From assembly GCA_021776095.1 (NCBI GenBank), contig JAJFGO010000003.1, positions 1 through 64,000 of the forward strand: a stretch of 64,000 bases of DNA. The letters run 5' to 3'. Every line of letters starts with the position of its first letter. Position 1 is the first letter of the stretch. A program made the position numbers and the translations under genes. The DNA is from Kiloniellaceae bacterium (GTDB lineage: Bacteria > Pseudomonadota > Alphaproteobacteria > Kiloniellales > J153). The notes below the pieces were generated by a model. That model did no database searches. It was not told where the DNA came from and saw nothing but the letters and a program-made list of their open reading frames with translations. Below are positions 47,216 to 56,186 of this stretch, one piece after another.

Positions 47216-48481
47216 ATGGCCGTTGGGGCGCCTATGGAAATCCTGATCCAGTTCCTGGTTATTCTCTTGGCCGCGCGCGCCTTCGGTGAGATCTCGGTCC
47301 GCCTTGGCCAGTCACCTTCGGTGGGCGAGCTTCTCGCGGGCGTCGCTGTGGCTGCCGTGGCCGGGTGGTTGGGAGTCCATGCGCCGGTTTTGGGCGGCCT
47401 GGTGGCCAGCCCGGCGCTCGGCTATGCGGCACAGGCCGGTGTGTTTTTCCTGGTTCTTCAGGCAGCGGTCGAGATGCGGCCGGTGGAGATCGCACAAGCG
47501 ACCAAAGGTGCCGTCGCCATCGCATTGGGCGGGGTGATGGTGCCCTTGGCTGGCGGTGTCGGTCTTGGGCTTCTGTTCTTGCCGGAAACGCCGCAGGCCC
47601 AGACCTTGGCCCTGGTCATCGGTGTGTCCATGGCGATCACCGCAATACCGACCACGGTCAAGGTCTTCTCCGAGCTGGGCTTGCTCCACACCAAGGTCGG
47701 CGAACTGGTCGTCTCGGCGGCGATCATCGACGACGTTATAGGGCTGATCCTGCTCGCCGCGGTGATTGCTTTAGTCCAGACCGGTCAGTTGCCGGACCTC
47801 GGCGCCCTTGCGTGGATGCTGGCCAAGGTGGCCGCCTTTTTTGCCATAACGATCTTGCTGGGCGTCCAACTCTATCCAAGGATCAGCCGCCGCATCCAGG
47901 AAATGCAGGCCGCGACCCTGGAATTGAGCGCGATGGTCATGGCCGGATTGGTTTATGGGTGTTTGGCTGAGATCCTGGGGTTGCATTGGATCCTGGGGGC
48001 CTTCATGGCCGGACTGTATTTCGAGGAATCGAGGGTCGGCGCCCTGGCCTATGAGGACTTGCGCCTGATCCTGACCGCCCTGACCAACGCCCTTCTGGGG
48101 CCCTTGTTCTTTGCCTGGATCGGCCTTCAAGTGAACCTTGGGGCCGTGGGCGTGGCCCCGGTGTTCCTTCTTGCGCTAATCCTTGTCGCCTTTGCCGGGA
48201 AAGCGCTTGGTGCCGGGTTGCCCGCCCGCGCGGTCGGGCGCAGCTGGCGCGAGGCCGCCATGGTCGGCGTCGGCATGTCGGGCCGCGGCGCCATGGAGTT
48301 GGTGGTGCTCAGCGTGGTGCTCGAGGCCGGTCTGTTCGGATCCTCGTCAGGCGACGATTCGGTGACAGGTCAGCTGTTCTCCCTGTTGGTTATCATGGCC
48401 ATGACCAATACCCTCATGATGCCGATGATCTTGACCTGGCTGAACCGGCCCCAGGGCTGTGCGGCCAAACCGCCGGGATAG
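47216..48481 (+). CDS. Kef/CPA2-type cation:proton antiporter
   Basis: A 421-residue membrane protein with about 12 helices and no cytosolic RCK domain. GQSPSVGELLAGV, LVSAAIIDDVIGLILLAAV (the DD exchanger motif) and VGMSGRGAMELVVL are CPA2 signatures. It swaps K+ or Na+ for protons. An in-frame ATG at 47234 is an alternative start. Its stop lies 3 bases from that of the convergent permease gene. Confidence 0.9.
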   Translation: MAVGAPMEILIQFLVILLAARAFGEISVRLGQSPSVGELLAGVAVAAVAGWLGVHAPVLGGLVASPALGYAAQAGVFFLVLQAAVEMRPVEIAQATKGAVAIALGGVMVPLAGGVGLGLLFLPETPQAQTLALVIGVSMAITAIPTTVKVFSELGLLHTKVGELVVSAAIIDDVIGLILLAAVIALVQTGQLPDLGALAWMLAKVAAFFAITILLGVQLYPRISRRIQEMQAATLELSAMVMAGLVYGCLAEILGLHWILGAFMAGLYFEESRVGALAYEDLRLILTALTNALLGPLFFAWIGLQVNLGAVGVAPVFLLALILVAFAGKALGAGLPARAVGRSWREAAMVGVGMSGRGAMELVVLSVVLEAGLFGSSSGDDSVTGQLFSLLVIMAMTNTLMMPMILTWLNRPQGCAAKPPG

Positions 48482-48484
48482 GGC

Positions 48485-49240
48485 TCAGTCCATAACCCGG
48501 CCGTCCTCGGCCTGCCAGGGCAAGGCGCGGCGCAACGCGCCGTCCACCGCGCTGTAAAGCGTGACCGCGAAGAGCGCCAAGACGAACAGCGCGGCAAACA
48601 TCAGATCGACCTGCATACGAGCATTGGCCTGCAGCATCAGGTAGCCCAGGCCGGCGCTGGAGCCGACCCATTCGCCGACCACGGCGCCGATCGGGGCCAC
48701 CGCCGTGGCCACCCTGAGGCCCGAACTGAGCGCGGGTAGCGCTGCCGGTATGCGGATCCGCCACAGGGTTCGCAACGGGGTGCCGCCCATGGTCTGGGCT
48801 AGGTCCAGCCAGCCCGGCTCGGTCCGGCGCAGGCCATCGAAAAACGCCGCAGTCACGGGGAAATAGATGATCAGCGTGGCCATGGCGACCTTGGAGGCGA
48901 GGCCGTAGCCCAGCCAGAGCACCAAGACCGGGGCGAGGGCAAAGACCGGGATTGCCTGGCTGATGACCAGGACCGGCAGGAGCCAGCGGCGCAGGGCACG
49001 CTGGCTGGCGATGGTCAAGGCGGTGGCGCAGCCCAAAAGGGTGCCGAACAGCAGGCCGAGCAGGATCTCCGCGATGGTGACCGCAGCGTGTCCGAGCAAT
49101 GCCGGCCAATGACTGACCAGGGCGGTCGCCACCCGGGCCGGGGCGGGCAGGATGTAGTGCGGCGTCCCACTGGCCACAACAACGATATGCCAAAGGAGGA
49201 TCAGGCCGGCGAAGACGATCACGGAACGCAGCGGCTTCAT
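48485..49240 (-). CDS. SsuC/ThiX-type ABC transporter permease
   Basis: A 251-residue permease with six hydrophobic segments and the EAA loop DLAQTMGGTPLRTLWRIRIPAALPALSSGLRVA. VGEWVGSSAGLGYLMLQANARMQVDLMFAAL is typical of the nitrate/taurine/hydroxymethylpyrimidine group, closest by pattern to ThiX-like permeases. It overlaps the ATPase gene as ATGA. No binding protein lies in the cluster. Confidence 0.9.
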   Translation of the reverse strand: MKPLRSVIVFAGLILLWHIVVVASGTPHYILPAPARVATALVSHWPALLGHAAVTIAEILLGLLFGTLLGCATALTIASQRALRRWLLPVLVISQAIPVFALAPVLVLWLGYGLASKVAMATLIIYFPVTAAFFDGLRRTEPGWLDLAQTMGGTPLRTLWRIRIPAALPALSSGLRVATAVAPIGAVVGEWVGSSAGLGYLMLQANARMQVDLMFAALFVLALFAVTLYSAVDGALRRALPWQAEDGRVMD

Positions 49241-50055
49241 GACCTAGAATCCCGCGTGTTGCCGGCCGCCTGGGCCGTGCCCAGGCGCTTCAGCAACTCG
49301 GCCTGCAGGCGTAAGATGGCGGGATCGGTGGCGTCCCGGGGTGGCGGACTTGGCGGTCTCAAGGCGTGGTCAAGGCGCGCAGGGACTCCGGCCATGATCC
49401 GGATGCTGTCGCCCAGGCGCAGGGCCTCAAGCGGGTCGTGGGTGACCAGCAACACGGTCCGGCCCCGCAGCAAGCGGGCGGCCAGGTCCTGCAGTTGATA
49501 GCGCGTGATGGCGTCGAGGGCGGAAAACGGCTCGTCCATCAGCACCACTGGCCGCGATTCCATCAAAGTCCGCGCCAAAGCGACCCTTTGGCGCATGCCA
49601 CCGGAGAGGCGGGCCGGGCGGTCGGCTTCACGCCCGGCCAGGCCGACTTGGGCGATCAGGTCTTGGGCTCGGGCCGCCAAGGCGGGACTAGGCGGCTCGC
49701 CTCGCAAATCCGGGCCCAGCAAGACGTTGCCCAACACGCTTAACCAGGGCAGAAGCAGGTCCTGTTGGGCCAGATAAGCGATCCGGCCGTCCAAGGCGCC
49801 GCCGGTTTGGTCCGTGGCGCGGCCTTCGGCGCCGTGGGCGAGCCCGGCGATCAGCCGCAGCAGGCTAGTCTTACCGACCCCGGACGGGCCCAGCAGGCAG
49901 GTGGTCCGCCCCGCCGGCAGGACCAGGTCCAGCGCCTCGAAGACGGTCGCGGCCCCATAGCGCAGCCCGGCCGCGTGCAAATGTATGGCGGGTGCGCCGG
50001 CCGCTTGGCCGTCCGGGTTCGCACTATCCAACCCTGGCGGCGCATCGGTCCCCAT
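49237..50055 (-). CDS. SsuB/ThiZ-type ABC transporter ATPase
   Basis: A 272-residue ATPase: Walker A GPSGVGKTS, Q-loop LAQQDLLLPWLS, signature LSGGMRQRVALARTL, Walker B VLMDEPFSALD and H-loop VTHD. The N-terminus (about 1-25) and a proline-rich C-terminal tail are variable. It partners the adjacent permease. Confidence 0.9.
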   Translation of the reverse strand: MGTDAPPGLDSANPDGQAAGAPAIHLHAAGLRYGAATVFEALDLVLPAGRTTCLLGPSGVGKTSLLRLIAGLAHGAEGRATDQTGGALDGRIAYLAQQDLLLPWLSVLGNVLLGPDLRGEPPSPALAARAQDLIAQVGLAGREADRPARLSGGMRQRVALARTLMESRPVVLMDEPFSALDAITRYQLQDLAARLLRGRTVLLVTHDPLEALRLGDSIRIMAGVPARLDHALRPPSPPPRDATDPAILRLQAELLKRLGTAQAAGNTRDSRS

Positions 50056-50078
50056 GGGTGCCCCCGGACTAGCCGCTC

Positions 50079-50522
50079 TTACTTGGTTAAGTCGATACGG
50101 TCGCGGCTGGAAACGCTCAAGCCTGCCAGGCAGTCCAGGTCTTCGCCCGTGGCGGCGGAGCGGCAGGAAGGTATATCGTTTACTAAGACCTTGCCGATGG
50201 TGGCGCAGGCGCGGTCCAGAAGCTGAAAGCGCACCACGGTTGTTTTTTCGGTGCGTAACGGGGCCAAATCCAAGACCAGTTGCTGGGCGATGATGCCGTC
50301 CGTGTCGAAAACATAGAGATCGAGGCTAAAGCGGTCGAGCGCTGCCGCCATATGGTTGCGCAGGACGAAGGCGCCCACACAGGTGTTTTGGTCTCTATCC
50401 TCAACCTTGTTGAGCTCGATCGCGAGATCGGGGCCGGCCGCGCTGGCCCCTAGGGGTGCCCCAAGCAGGGCAGTAAGGCCAACCAGGGGCAAGGTCCAGG
50501 TCCCGCGCGTTCTTTTGGTCAT
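50079..50522 (-). CDS. Secreted protein of unknown function
   Basis: A 147-residue protein with a Sec signal peptide (WTLPLVGLTALLGAPLGASA, cleavage near residue 29). The mature domain looks like a beta-sandwich (LYVFDTDGIIAQQLVLDLAPLRTEKTTVVRFQLLD) with four cysteines (TCVGAF, RACATIG, PSCRS, DCLAG) that could pair. It is too small to be a solute-binding protein for the adjacent ABC genes, 23 bases downstream. I do not recognise the family. Confidence 0.75.
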   Translation of the reverse strand: MTKRTRGTWTLPLVGLTALLGAPLGASAAGPDLAIELNKVEDRDQNTCVGAFVLRNHMAAALDRFSLDLYVFDTDGIIAQQLVLDLAPLRTEKTTVVRFQLLDRACATIGKVLVNDIPSCRSAATGEDLDCLAGLSVSSRDRIDLTK

Positions 50523-50796
50523 GTCTCAAAAAACTCTCATAATCTATTGATATTAGGAGCTTGCATCCTCTTGTTTTCTCGGTGCGCTGACGAAAGTTAT
50601 TGATCCTAGCGGGCCGCCGGGCCGCCTGTCGAGCATACCCTTACGCCTCGCCCAATATATAGTTGATCGCAGGTTTTATGATACTCAATGTGGCCTTTAA
50701 ATGGGAAGGGGTGTACCGCTCCCGGGAGACGATTTGCCGCGCCCTGCCGATCGGTCTATCTAGCCAGGGCCCACCGTCAACCTCGTGCGAGCTGTC

Positions 50797-51951
50797 ATGG
50801 CGGATGCCCTGTGTGCCAAAGCGCCCGATTTCGTCCCGCCCCGGTTCATCGGTAGCGAAATCTATCGCCGGTCGACCTATGGATCGCGCCATCCGCTTGC
50901 GATTCCCCGGGTTTCGACCGTGATGGACCTGTGTCGGGCCTTGGATTGGCTGCCGGACGAGGTTTACCTGGATAGTCCACGTGCCACACCGACACAGCTG
51001 ACCCGATTTCACGATCCGGCCTATGTAGCGGCGGTCCAGGAGGTCGAATTGCGGCAAGGCGCTGCGCCGGAGGTGCGCGAGCGCTTCAATCTGGGCCGAA
51101 ACGGTAACCCGATATTTCCGGAGATCTTCCGCCGCCCAGCGACCGCTGCCGGTGGAGCAATCCTGGCCGGAACCCTTTTGGCGATGCCGGGCACGATCTA
51201 TCACCCGGCCGGCGGTACCCATCACGGCCGGGCCGATCGGGCGAGTGGTTTTTGTTACTTCAACGACCCGGTCCTGGCGATCCTGACCATGCTCGATGGG
51301 GGTTTGGGCCGGGTGCTTTACCTGGACGTCGATGCCCATCACGGCGACGGGGTGCAGGACGCGTTTCATGATGATTTCCGGGTCCTGACCGTTTCGGTGC
51401 ACGAGGCGGGGCGCTGGCCCATGGGCCCCGATGGTACGGGGTCCGGTGCCTTGGCCGATCGGGCCGACGGCCTGGCGCGTAACCTGCCGGTGCCGGCCGG
51501 CTTCAATGACAGCGAAATGGCCTTTGTGCTGGAGGCCGGGCTCTTGCCCCTGGCCGAGGATTTCGGCCCGGAAGCCGTGGTCCTGCAATGCGGTGCCGAT
51601 GCCTTGGAGGACGATCCCCTGAGCCGCCTGTCCTTGTCCAATCGGGCCCTGTGGGGCGTGGTCGCGGCGGTCCGCCGCCTGGCTCCGCGGGTGCTGGTGC
51701 TAGGTGGCGGTGGCTACAACCCCTGGTCGGTCGGGCGCTGTTGGACCGGGGTCTGGGCGATGCTGAACGATCGGGCCATACCGGATCGGCTTCCGCCGGC
51801 GGCCGAAGCGGTCCTGCGCCGGCTCGAGTGGCATCATAGCCGGGGCCGCAACCCGCCGGAGGCCTGGTTCGAGACCCTGGCCGATACGTACAGGCCGGGC
51901 CCCGTGCGGGCCGAAGTGCGGGCCGCGGTGGCAGCGGTTCTAGTGCCCTAG
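50797..51951 (+). CDS. Histone-deacetylase-family amidohydrolase (AcuC-like)
   Basis: A 384-residue zinc hydrolase. GGTHHGRADRASGFCYFNDPVLA gives the tandem active-site histidines, LYLDVDAHHGDGVQDAF and LQCGADALEDDPLSRLSLS give the zinc ligands, and GGGGYNPWSVGRCW the catalytic tyrosine. Bacterial members deacetylate proteins (AcuC on acetyl-CoA synthetase) or polyamines. A GTG 12 bases upstream is an alternative start; neither has a strong ribosome site. The true substrate is unknown; a 274-base region upstream holds no other gene. Confidence 0.9.
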   Translation: MADALCAKAPDFVPPRFIGSEIYRRSTYGSRHPLAIPRVSTVMDLCRALDWLPDEVYLDSPRATPTQLTRFHDPAYVAAVQEVELRQGAAPEVRERFNLGRNGNPIFPEIFRRPATAAGGAILAGTLLAMPGTIYHPAGGTHHGRADRASGFCYFNDPVLAILTMLDGGLGRVLYLDVDAHHGDGVQDAFHDDFRVLTVSVHEAGRWPMGPDGTGSGALADRADGLARNLPVPAGFNDSEMAFVLEAGLLPLAEDFGPEAVVLQCGADALEDDPLSRLSLSNRALWGVVAAVRRLAPRVLVLGGGGYNPWSVGRCWTGVWAMLNDRAIPDRLPPAAEAVLRRLEWHHSRGRNPPEAWFETLADTYRPGPVRAEVRAAVAAVLVP

Positions 51952-51993
51952 GCAGATATTGCGGGTTGGGCCGACGCCCTCTATGTCTTGACC

Positions 51994-52470
51994 ATGCGGA
52001 TCGCGGCAAGACTATCCTTTGCGCTGGTTCTACTGCTCGCCGGGCTTTGTCCGGCCGGAGCCCAAACCGCGCTGGAAGTTTTCGAGCGTGATGACCTGGC
52101 GATCGAAACCGTCGGCGGGGCGCGGTACGAGATCGAGGTCGAGCTCGCCCTGACGCCTCGGCAGCAAGCCCAAGGATTGATGTACCGCCGTGATCTTGCC
52201 GCCGACTCGGGCATGCTGTTCGTCTACCGGCGGGACGGGCCGGTTAATATGTGGATGAAGAACACCCTGATTCCGCTCGATATGCTGTTCTTGGCGCGGG
52301 ACGGACGGATCGTACGCGTGGCCGAACGTACGGTACCGCACTCTCTGGCGACCATATCGTCGGGGGAATCCGTAGCCGGGGTGCTGGAATTGAATGCTGG
52401 ATCAGTGCAGCGGCTGGGTGTCGCGGTCGGGGATCGGGTGATCCACCGGGCCTTGGGAGGCGGGTCTTAA
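51994..52470 (+). CDS. DUF192 family exported protein
   Basis: A 158-residue protein with a signal peptide (LSFALVLLLAGLCPAGA, cleavage near residue 23). The DUF192 core spans about 32-155: VELALTPRQQAQGLMYRRDLAADSGMLFVY and MWMKNTLIPLDMLFLARDGRIV. Function is unknown; the family is widespread. The ATG at 51994 is preferred to a TTG 6 bases upstream. Confidence 0.88.
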   Translation: MRIAARLSFALVLLLAGLCPAGAQTALEVFERDDLAIETVGGARYEIEVELALTPRQQAQGLMYRRDLAADSGMLFVYRRDGPVNMWMKNTLIPLDMLFLARDGRIVRVAERTVPHSLATISSGESVAGVLELNAGSVQRLGVAVGDRVIHRALGGGS

Positions 52471-52555
52471 CCCGCGCCAGGGGCATGAGGGGCCTTTGAT
52501 GGCCGCTGAGAAGCCGGGGCCAACCTCAGAGTCGCAAGCGAACCTAAGGGGTTGT

Positions 52556-52864
52556 TTAGGCCGCTGGGTCGAGCGCGATCTGATCCATCTTACGCCAGCC
52601 TTCCCCTGCGGCGACCAGGCAGCTAACGCCCTGGGGCGTCGTTACGATGATGGTCCAGGTACCGCCTTTCGCGTCGGTCAGCACCTCGACCAAGCCACCA
52701 TTGTTGGTGACTCCGGCCGCGACCGGCGCTTCCTTATATTTCTCGGCCAATAGATCGAGTACCTGCTTGCGATCGTTGCATTGCGGCTGCGCCGCCGCAT
52801 TTTGCGCGAGCGCCGTCTGGGCAATAAGGGCGAAGCTCGCGCTAAGCGCTAAAGTCTTCCACAT
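52556..52864 (-). CDS. Small secreted protein of unknown function
   Basis: A 102-residue protein with a signal peptide (MWKTLALSASFALIAQTALA, cleavage near residue 20). The mature part has PQCNDRKQVLDLLAEKYKE and VTTPQGVSCLVAAGEGW; two cysteines may form a disulfide. Similar short exported proteins occur in many alphaproteobacteria, but no function is known to me. The frame extends upstream, but the ATG at 52864 directly precedes the signal peptide. Confidence 0.75.
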   Translation of the reverse strand: MWKTLALSASFALIAQTALAQNAAAQPQCNDRKQVLDLLAEKYKEAPVAAGVTNNGGLVEVLTDAKGGTWTIIVTTPQGVSCLVAAGEGWRKMDQIALDPAA

Positions 52865-53052
52865 TGTGAGCCTCACGGGTCCGTAGGCTCCGGTCAAAAC
52901 AGCTTTGACCGGTCCTTCCAGTCTCACAGTGCGATGTGAAGATAGGTTTAAATAAGTCCAAACCCTTCGTTAACCATCGAAAGCCGCAATGGCTTTGGGC
53001 TCCCGGGAACCCAAGGGCTGGCATCTGGGGCCGGGCAGGGACCGAGGACACC

Positions 53053-53715
53053 TTAACGTTTTCGGGCTAACGTGACGCCGTCGCCGATCGGGACCAGGGA
53101 TATGCTGACCCGCTGGTCGGCGTGAATTTCTTGGTTAACGGCCCGAATTGCCTGGGTATCGTCGTCATCCTCGGTTGGGTCGGCCACCGCGCCGCTCCAA
53201 AGAACGTTGTCCACAGCCAAAAGACCTCCAGTTCGCAAAAGGGCAAGGGCGCGCTCGTAATAGTGGCCGTAGTTACCCTTGTCCGCGTCGATAAAGGCGA
53301 AGTCGAAGGTGCCGGCGGCGCCCTCCTTCAGCAAGTCATCCAAGGTGTCGAGCGCCGGACCCAAGCGAAGATCGATCTTGTCGGCAACGCCCGCCTCAGC
53401 CCAGAAGGGGCGGCCGACCGAGGTGAATTCCTCACTAATGTCGCAGGCGACGACCCGGCCATCGGCCGGCAAGGCCAGGGCCACAGCCAAGGCGCTATAG
53501 CCAGTGAAGGTGCCGATCTCGAGGGTCTTCCGCGCACCAATTAATTCGACCAGAAGCGCCATGAACTGGCCTTGTTCGGGCGCGATCTGCATGCGCGCCC
53601 ACTCCATCGTCGCAGTGGCTTCGCGCAGTCCGGTCTGGACCGGCAGCTCGCGCAAGGAGTGGGCGAGCATGTAGTCGTAGATCCGGTCGTTCATCTCGAT
53701 AGTGCGCGAAGCCAA
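53053..53715 (-). CDS. Class I SAM O-methyltransferase (caffeoyl-CoA type)
   Basis: A 220-residue methyltransferase. SAM motif I is LEIGTFTGYSALAVALALP; ACDISEEF, FAFIDADKGNYGHYYERAL (metal-binding aspartate) and LLAVDNVLWSGAVAD define the divalent-cation-dependent OMT family. The substrate is unknown. A TTG start with GGAAGG about 10 bases upstream is preferred; an ATG at 53694 lacks a ribosome site. Confidence 0.9.
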   Translation of the reverse strand: MASRTIEMNDRIYDYMLAHSLRELPVQTGLREATATMEWARMQIAPEQGQFMALLVELIGARKTLEIGTFTGYSALAVALALPADGRVVACDISEEFTSVGRPFWAEAGVADKIDLRLGPALDTLDDLLKEGAAGTFDFAFIDADKGNYGHYYERALALLRTGGLLAVDNVLWSGAVADPTEDDDDTQAIRAVNQEIHADQRVSISLVPIGDGVTLARKR

Positions 53716-53761
53716 GGCCTATAATCCTTCCGCTTGAATTGACGGCCAGGCGTCCGCCGCC

Positions 53762-54112
53762 CTAGCGGGCCGCGATAATGCCGACCTCGACGGTATATTT
53801 GGTCGCGGCCAACTTCGCCTCCACGCAAGCGCGCGCGGGGGCCTGACCCTCCGGGATCCAAGCGTCCCAAACCTCGTTTATGGCGGCGAAATCGCGGATA
53901 TCGCTCAGCCAGATCGTGGCGGAAAGCAGCTTGGTCTTGTCCGTGCCGGCTTCGGCCAAGAGGCTTTCGATGCGCGCCAGGATGTCGGCCATTTGGGCCG
54001 GGGCCGGCCCGCCGGCCGCGTTTTCGCCGACTTGCCCGGCTAGATATACGGTGTCGCCATGAATAACGATTTGGCTCATGCGTTGACGGCTATGTTTACG
54101 CTCAATGGTCAT
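53762..54112 (-). CDS. RidA-family protein
   Basis: A 116-residue YjgF/RidA fold: VIHGDTVYLAGQVGENAAGG, DILARIESLLAEAGTDKTKLLSATIWLSDIRDF and ARACVEAKLAATKYTVEVGIIA. The arginine in ARACVEA corresponds to the catalytic Arg of RidA enamine/imine deaminases. Such proteins hydrolyse reactive 2-aminoacrylate made by PLP enzymes. The N-terminus has about ten extra residues. It is 46 bases upstream of the O-methyltransferase, same strand. Confidence 0.9.
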   Translation of the reverse strand: MTIERKHSRQRMSQIVIHGDTVYLAGQVGENAAGGPAPAQMADILARIESLLAEAGTDKTKLLSATIWLSDIRDFAAINEVWDAWIPEGQAPARACVEAKLAATKYTVEVGIIAAR

Positions 54113-54237
54113 GGATCGAACCTTCTCTAGAATTTGCCAAACGGCCGAGTTGCCGCTGCGCCCATATTCCTCCGGCCGCCTGGTGCGGGCAAGAGGCTGG
54201 AAAATGGCGTTGGATTATAGGGAAGAGTAAGGCGGCC

Positions 54238-54260
54238 GGGACGGGCTAGGAGCCCGTCCC
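54238..54260 (-). terminator. Hairpin downstream of aapP
   Basis: GGGACGGGCT (54238-54247) pairs perfectly with AGCCCGTCCC (54251-54260) around a 3-base loop, 11 bases past the aapP stop. No U-run follows, so it may end the aap transcript with help or protect the 3' end. Confidence 0.65.
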
Positions 54261-54271
54261 TGGAGGTTGCC

Positions 54272-55051
54272 CTAATTATGCAGGATCTGGCTGAGGAACA
54301 GCTTGGTCCGGTCGGATTGCGGATTGTTGAAGAACTCTTCCGGATTATTCTGCTCGATAATCTCGCCTCCGTCCATGAAGATGACCCGGTTCGCCACCCG
54401 GCGGGCGAAACCCATTTCGTGGGTCACGCACAGCATGGTCATGCCCGACTCGGCCAGCCCGACCATGACGTCCAGCACCTCCGAGATCATTTCAGGATCG
54501 AGCGCTGAGGTCGGCTCGTCGAACAACATAATATTCGGGTTCATGCACAGCGAGCGGGCAATCGCCACGCGCTGTTGCTGCCCGCCGGAGAGTTGTCCCG
54601 GGTACTTATTCGCCTGCTCGGGGATCTTGACCCTGGCCAGGTATTTCATGCCTATTTCCTCGGCCTCGGCCTTCGGTGTCTTCTTGACCCAAATCGGCGC
54701 CAGCGTGCAGTTCTCTAGGACGGTCAAGTGGGGAAAAAGGTTGAAGTGCTGGAACACCATGCCGACTTCGCGGCGGATCTCGTCGACCTTACGCACGTCG
54801 TTGGTCAGCTCGATGCCGTCGACGATGATCTGGCCGCGTTGATGCTCCTCAAGCCGGTTGATGCAGCGGATCAAGGTCGACTTACCGGACCCAGAGGGGC
54901 CGCAGATCACGATCCGCTCGCCCGCCTCGACCGCCAGGTTGATGTCCTTCAGGACGTGGAACTGGCCATACCACTTGTGGACGCCGACCATTTGAACGGC
55001 GAGTTTGTCGGCCTGCGATTGCGGCACGGCGTGCGCGGCTGCCTCGGACAT
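54272..55051 (-). CDS. aapP: General L-amino acid ABC transporter ATPase AapP
   Basis: A 259-residue polar-amino-acid ATPase: [18 protein letters not shown], Walker [25 protein letters not shown], signature [15 protein letters not shown], Walker [16 protein letters not shown] and [13 protein letters not shown]. It belongs to the GlnQ/HisP group. Final gene of leftward aapJQMP, 12 bases after aapM. Confidence 0.96.
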   Translation of the reverse strand: MSEAAAHAVPQSQADKLAVQMVGVHKWYGQFHVLKDINLAVEAGERIVICGPSGSGKSTLIRCINRLEEHQRGQIIVDGIELTNDVRKVDEIRREVGMVFQHFNLFPHLTVLENCTLAPIWVKKTPKAEAEEIGMKYLARVKIPEQANKYPGQLSGGQQQRVAIARSLCMNPNIMLFDEPTSALDPEMISEVLDVMVGLAESGMTMLCVTHEMGFARRVANRVIFMDGGEIIEQNNPEEFFNNPQSDRTKLFLSQILHN

Positions 55052-55063
55052 GACCTGCTCTCC

Positions 55064-56179
55064 CTAACGTTTGTGCCCCCTATGGAGCTTATTTTCGAGA
55101 TAGATGCTGTACCGCGACATGCTGAAACACGACAGGAAGAAGAAAATCGCGATAAAGATGTAGATTTCGGTCGATAGGCCCTGCCACTTGGAATCGGCCA
55201 GGATCGACTGGCTCAGCCCGAGCGGGTCGAGCAGACCGATGATGACCACCAGCGTGGTGTCCTTGTAGAGGCCGATAAAGGTGTTCACGATGCCCGGGAT
55301 CGAAATCTTCATGGCCTGCGGCAAGACGATCAGGCCCATCATCTTCCAGTAGCTCATTCCCATGGACATGGCGGCCTCGAACTGGCCCTTGGGAATCGCC
55401 TGCAGGCCGCCGCGAATAACCTCCGCTAAATAGGCTGCGGCGAACAGCGTGACCATGATCAGCACCCGCAGCAGCAAATCGAAATTCGATCCGGGCGGCA
55501 GGAAATAGTTGAGCAGGGTCGAGGCGATGAACAGCAAAGTAATCAGCGGCACGCCCCGGATGAACTCGATGAAGCAGATGCAAACGACCCTCAAGACGAT
55601 CAATTCAGAGCGGCGCCCCAGTGCCAGGACGATGCCGAGCGGAAGCGAGGCGATAATACCGGATACGCCGATCAGGACCGTCAACATGAAGCCGCCGAAC
55701 TTGGCGGATTCAACCGGCTCCAACCCCATGCCGCCCCAGAGCAAGAAAAAGGCGATGACCGGGTAAACGATGGAGAAGATCGCCAGGTAACGCCGGCCCG
55801 GCACCTTGTCGAAGAGAACCGGTGCTAAGGCGACAAACAGGAGTAGAAAGGCAAGGTCGACGCGCCAACGCAGTTCCTCGGGATAGAATCCGTACATAAG
55901 CTGATCGAAACGCACAACGACAACCGACCAGCAAGCTCCGCCCGCTCTTTCCCAGCACTCGTTGCGCGATCCGGCATCGAACACCGCATCGAGTATGAAC
56001 CAGTCCAGGAACGCCGGAACTGCTAGATAGATTAGGTAGGCACCTAACAGGGTCAGGACGGTGTTGGTCGCTGAGGAAAATAGGTTTTCCCGCATCCACT
56101 TCACGATGCCGCGGCTGCCTAACGGCGGCGGCAGGTCGGGGTGGGTGCCCGGCGCAAAAGTTTCGGTGGTATCGGTCAT
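55064..56179 (-). CDS. aapM: General L-amino acid ABC transporter permease AapM
   Basis: A 371-residue permease with N-terminal extra helices before the HisM-like core. FIEFIRGVPLITLLFIAS, AEVIRGGLQAIPKGQFEAAMSMGMSYWKMMGLIVLPQAMKISIPGI and FIGLYKDTTLVVIIGLLD are diagnostic. It overlaps neither neighbour and starts 7 bases after aapQ. Confidence 0.95.
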   Translation of the reverse strand: MTDTTETFAPGTHPDLPPPLGSRGIVKWMRENLFSSATNTVLTLLGAYLIYLAVPAFLDWFILDAVFDAGSRNECWERAGGACWSVVVVRFDQLMYGFYPEELRWRVDLAFLLLFVALAPVLFDKVPGRRYLAIFSIVYPVIAFFLLWGGMGLEPVESAKFGGFMLTVLIGVSGIIASLPLGIVLALGRRSELIVLRVVCICFIEFIRGVPLITLLFIASTLLNYFLPPGSNFDLLLRVLIMVTLFAAAYLAEVIRGGLQAIPKGQFEAAMSMGMSYWKMMGLIVLPQAMKISIPGIVNTFIGLYKDTTLVVIIGLLDPLGLSQSILADSKWQGLSTEIYIFIAIFFFLSCFSMSRYSIYLENKLHRGHKR

Positions 56180-56186
56180 GGCCGGC

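Noticed and set aside
50797-51951. A polyamine deacetylase role linked to the pot importer
   Set aside because: The HDAC-family gene is 20 kb from the pot operon and the sequence shows no feature that separates polyamine from protein deacetylases.
54238-54260. Classical rho-independent terminator after aapP
   Set aside because: The stem is perfect but no U-run follows on the coding strand, so it is listed only as a terminator-like hairpin.
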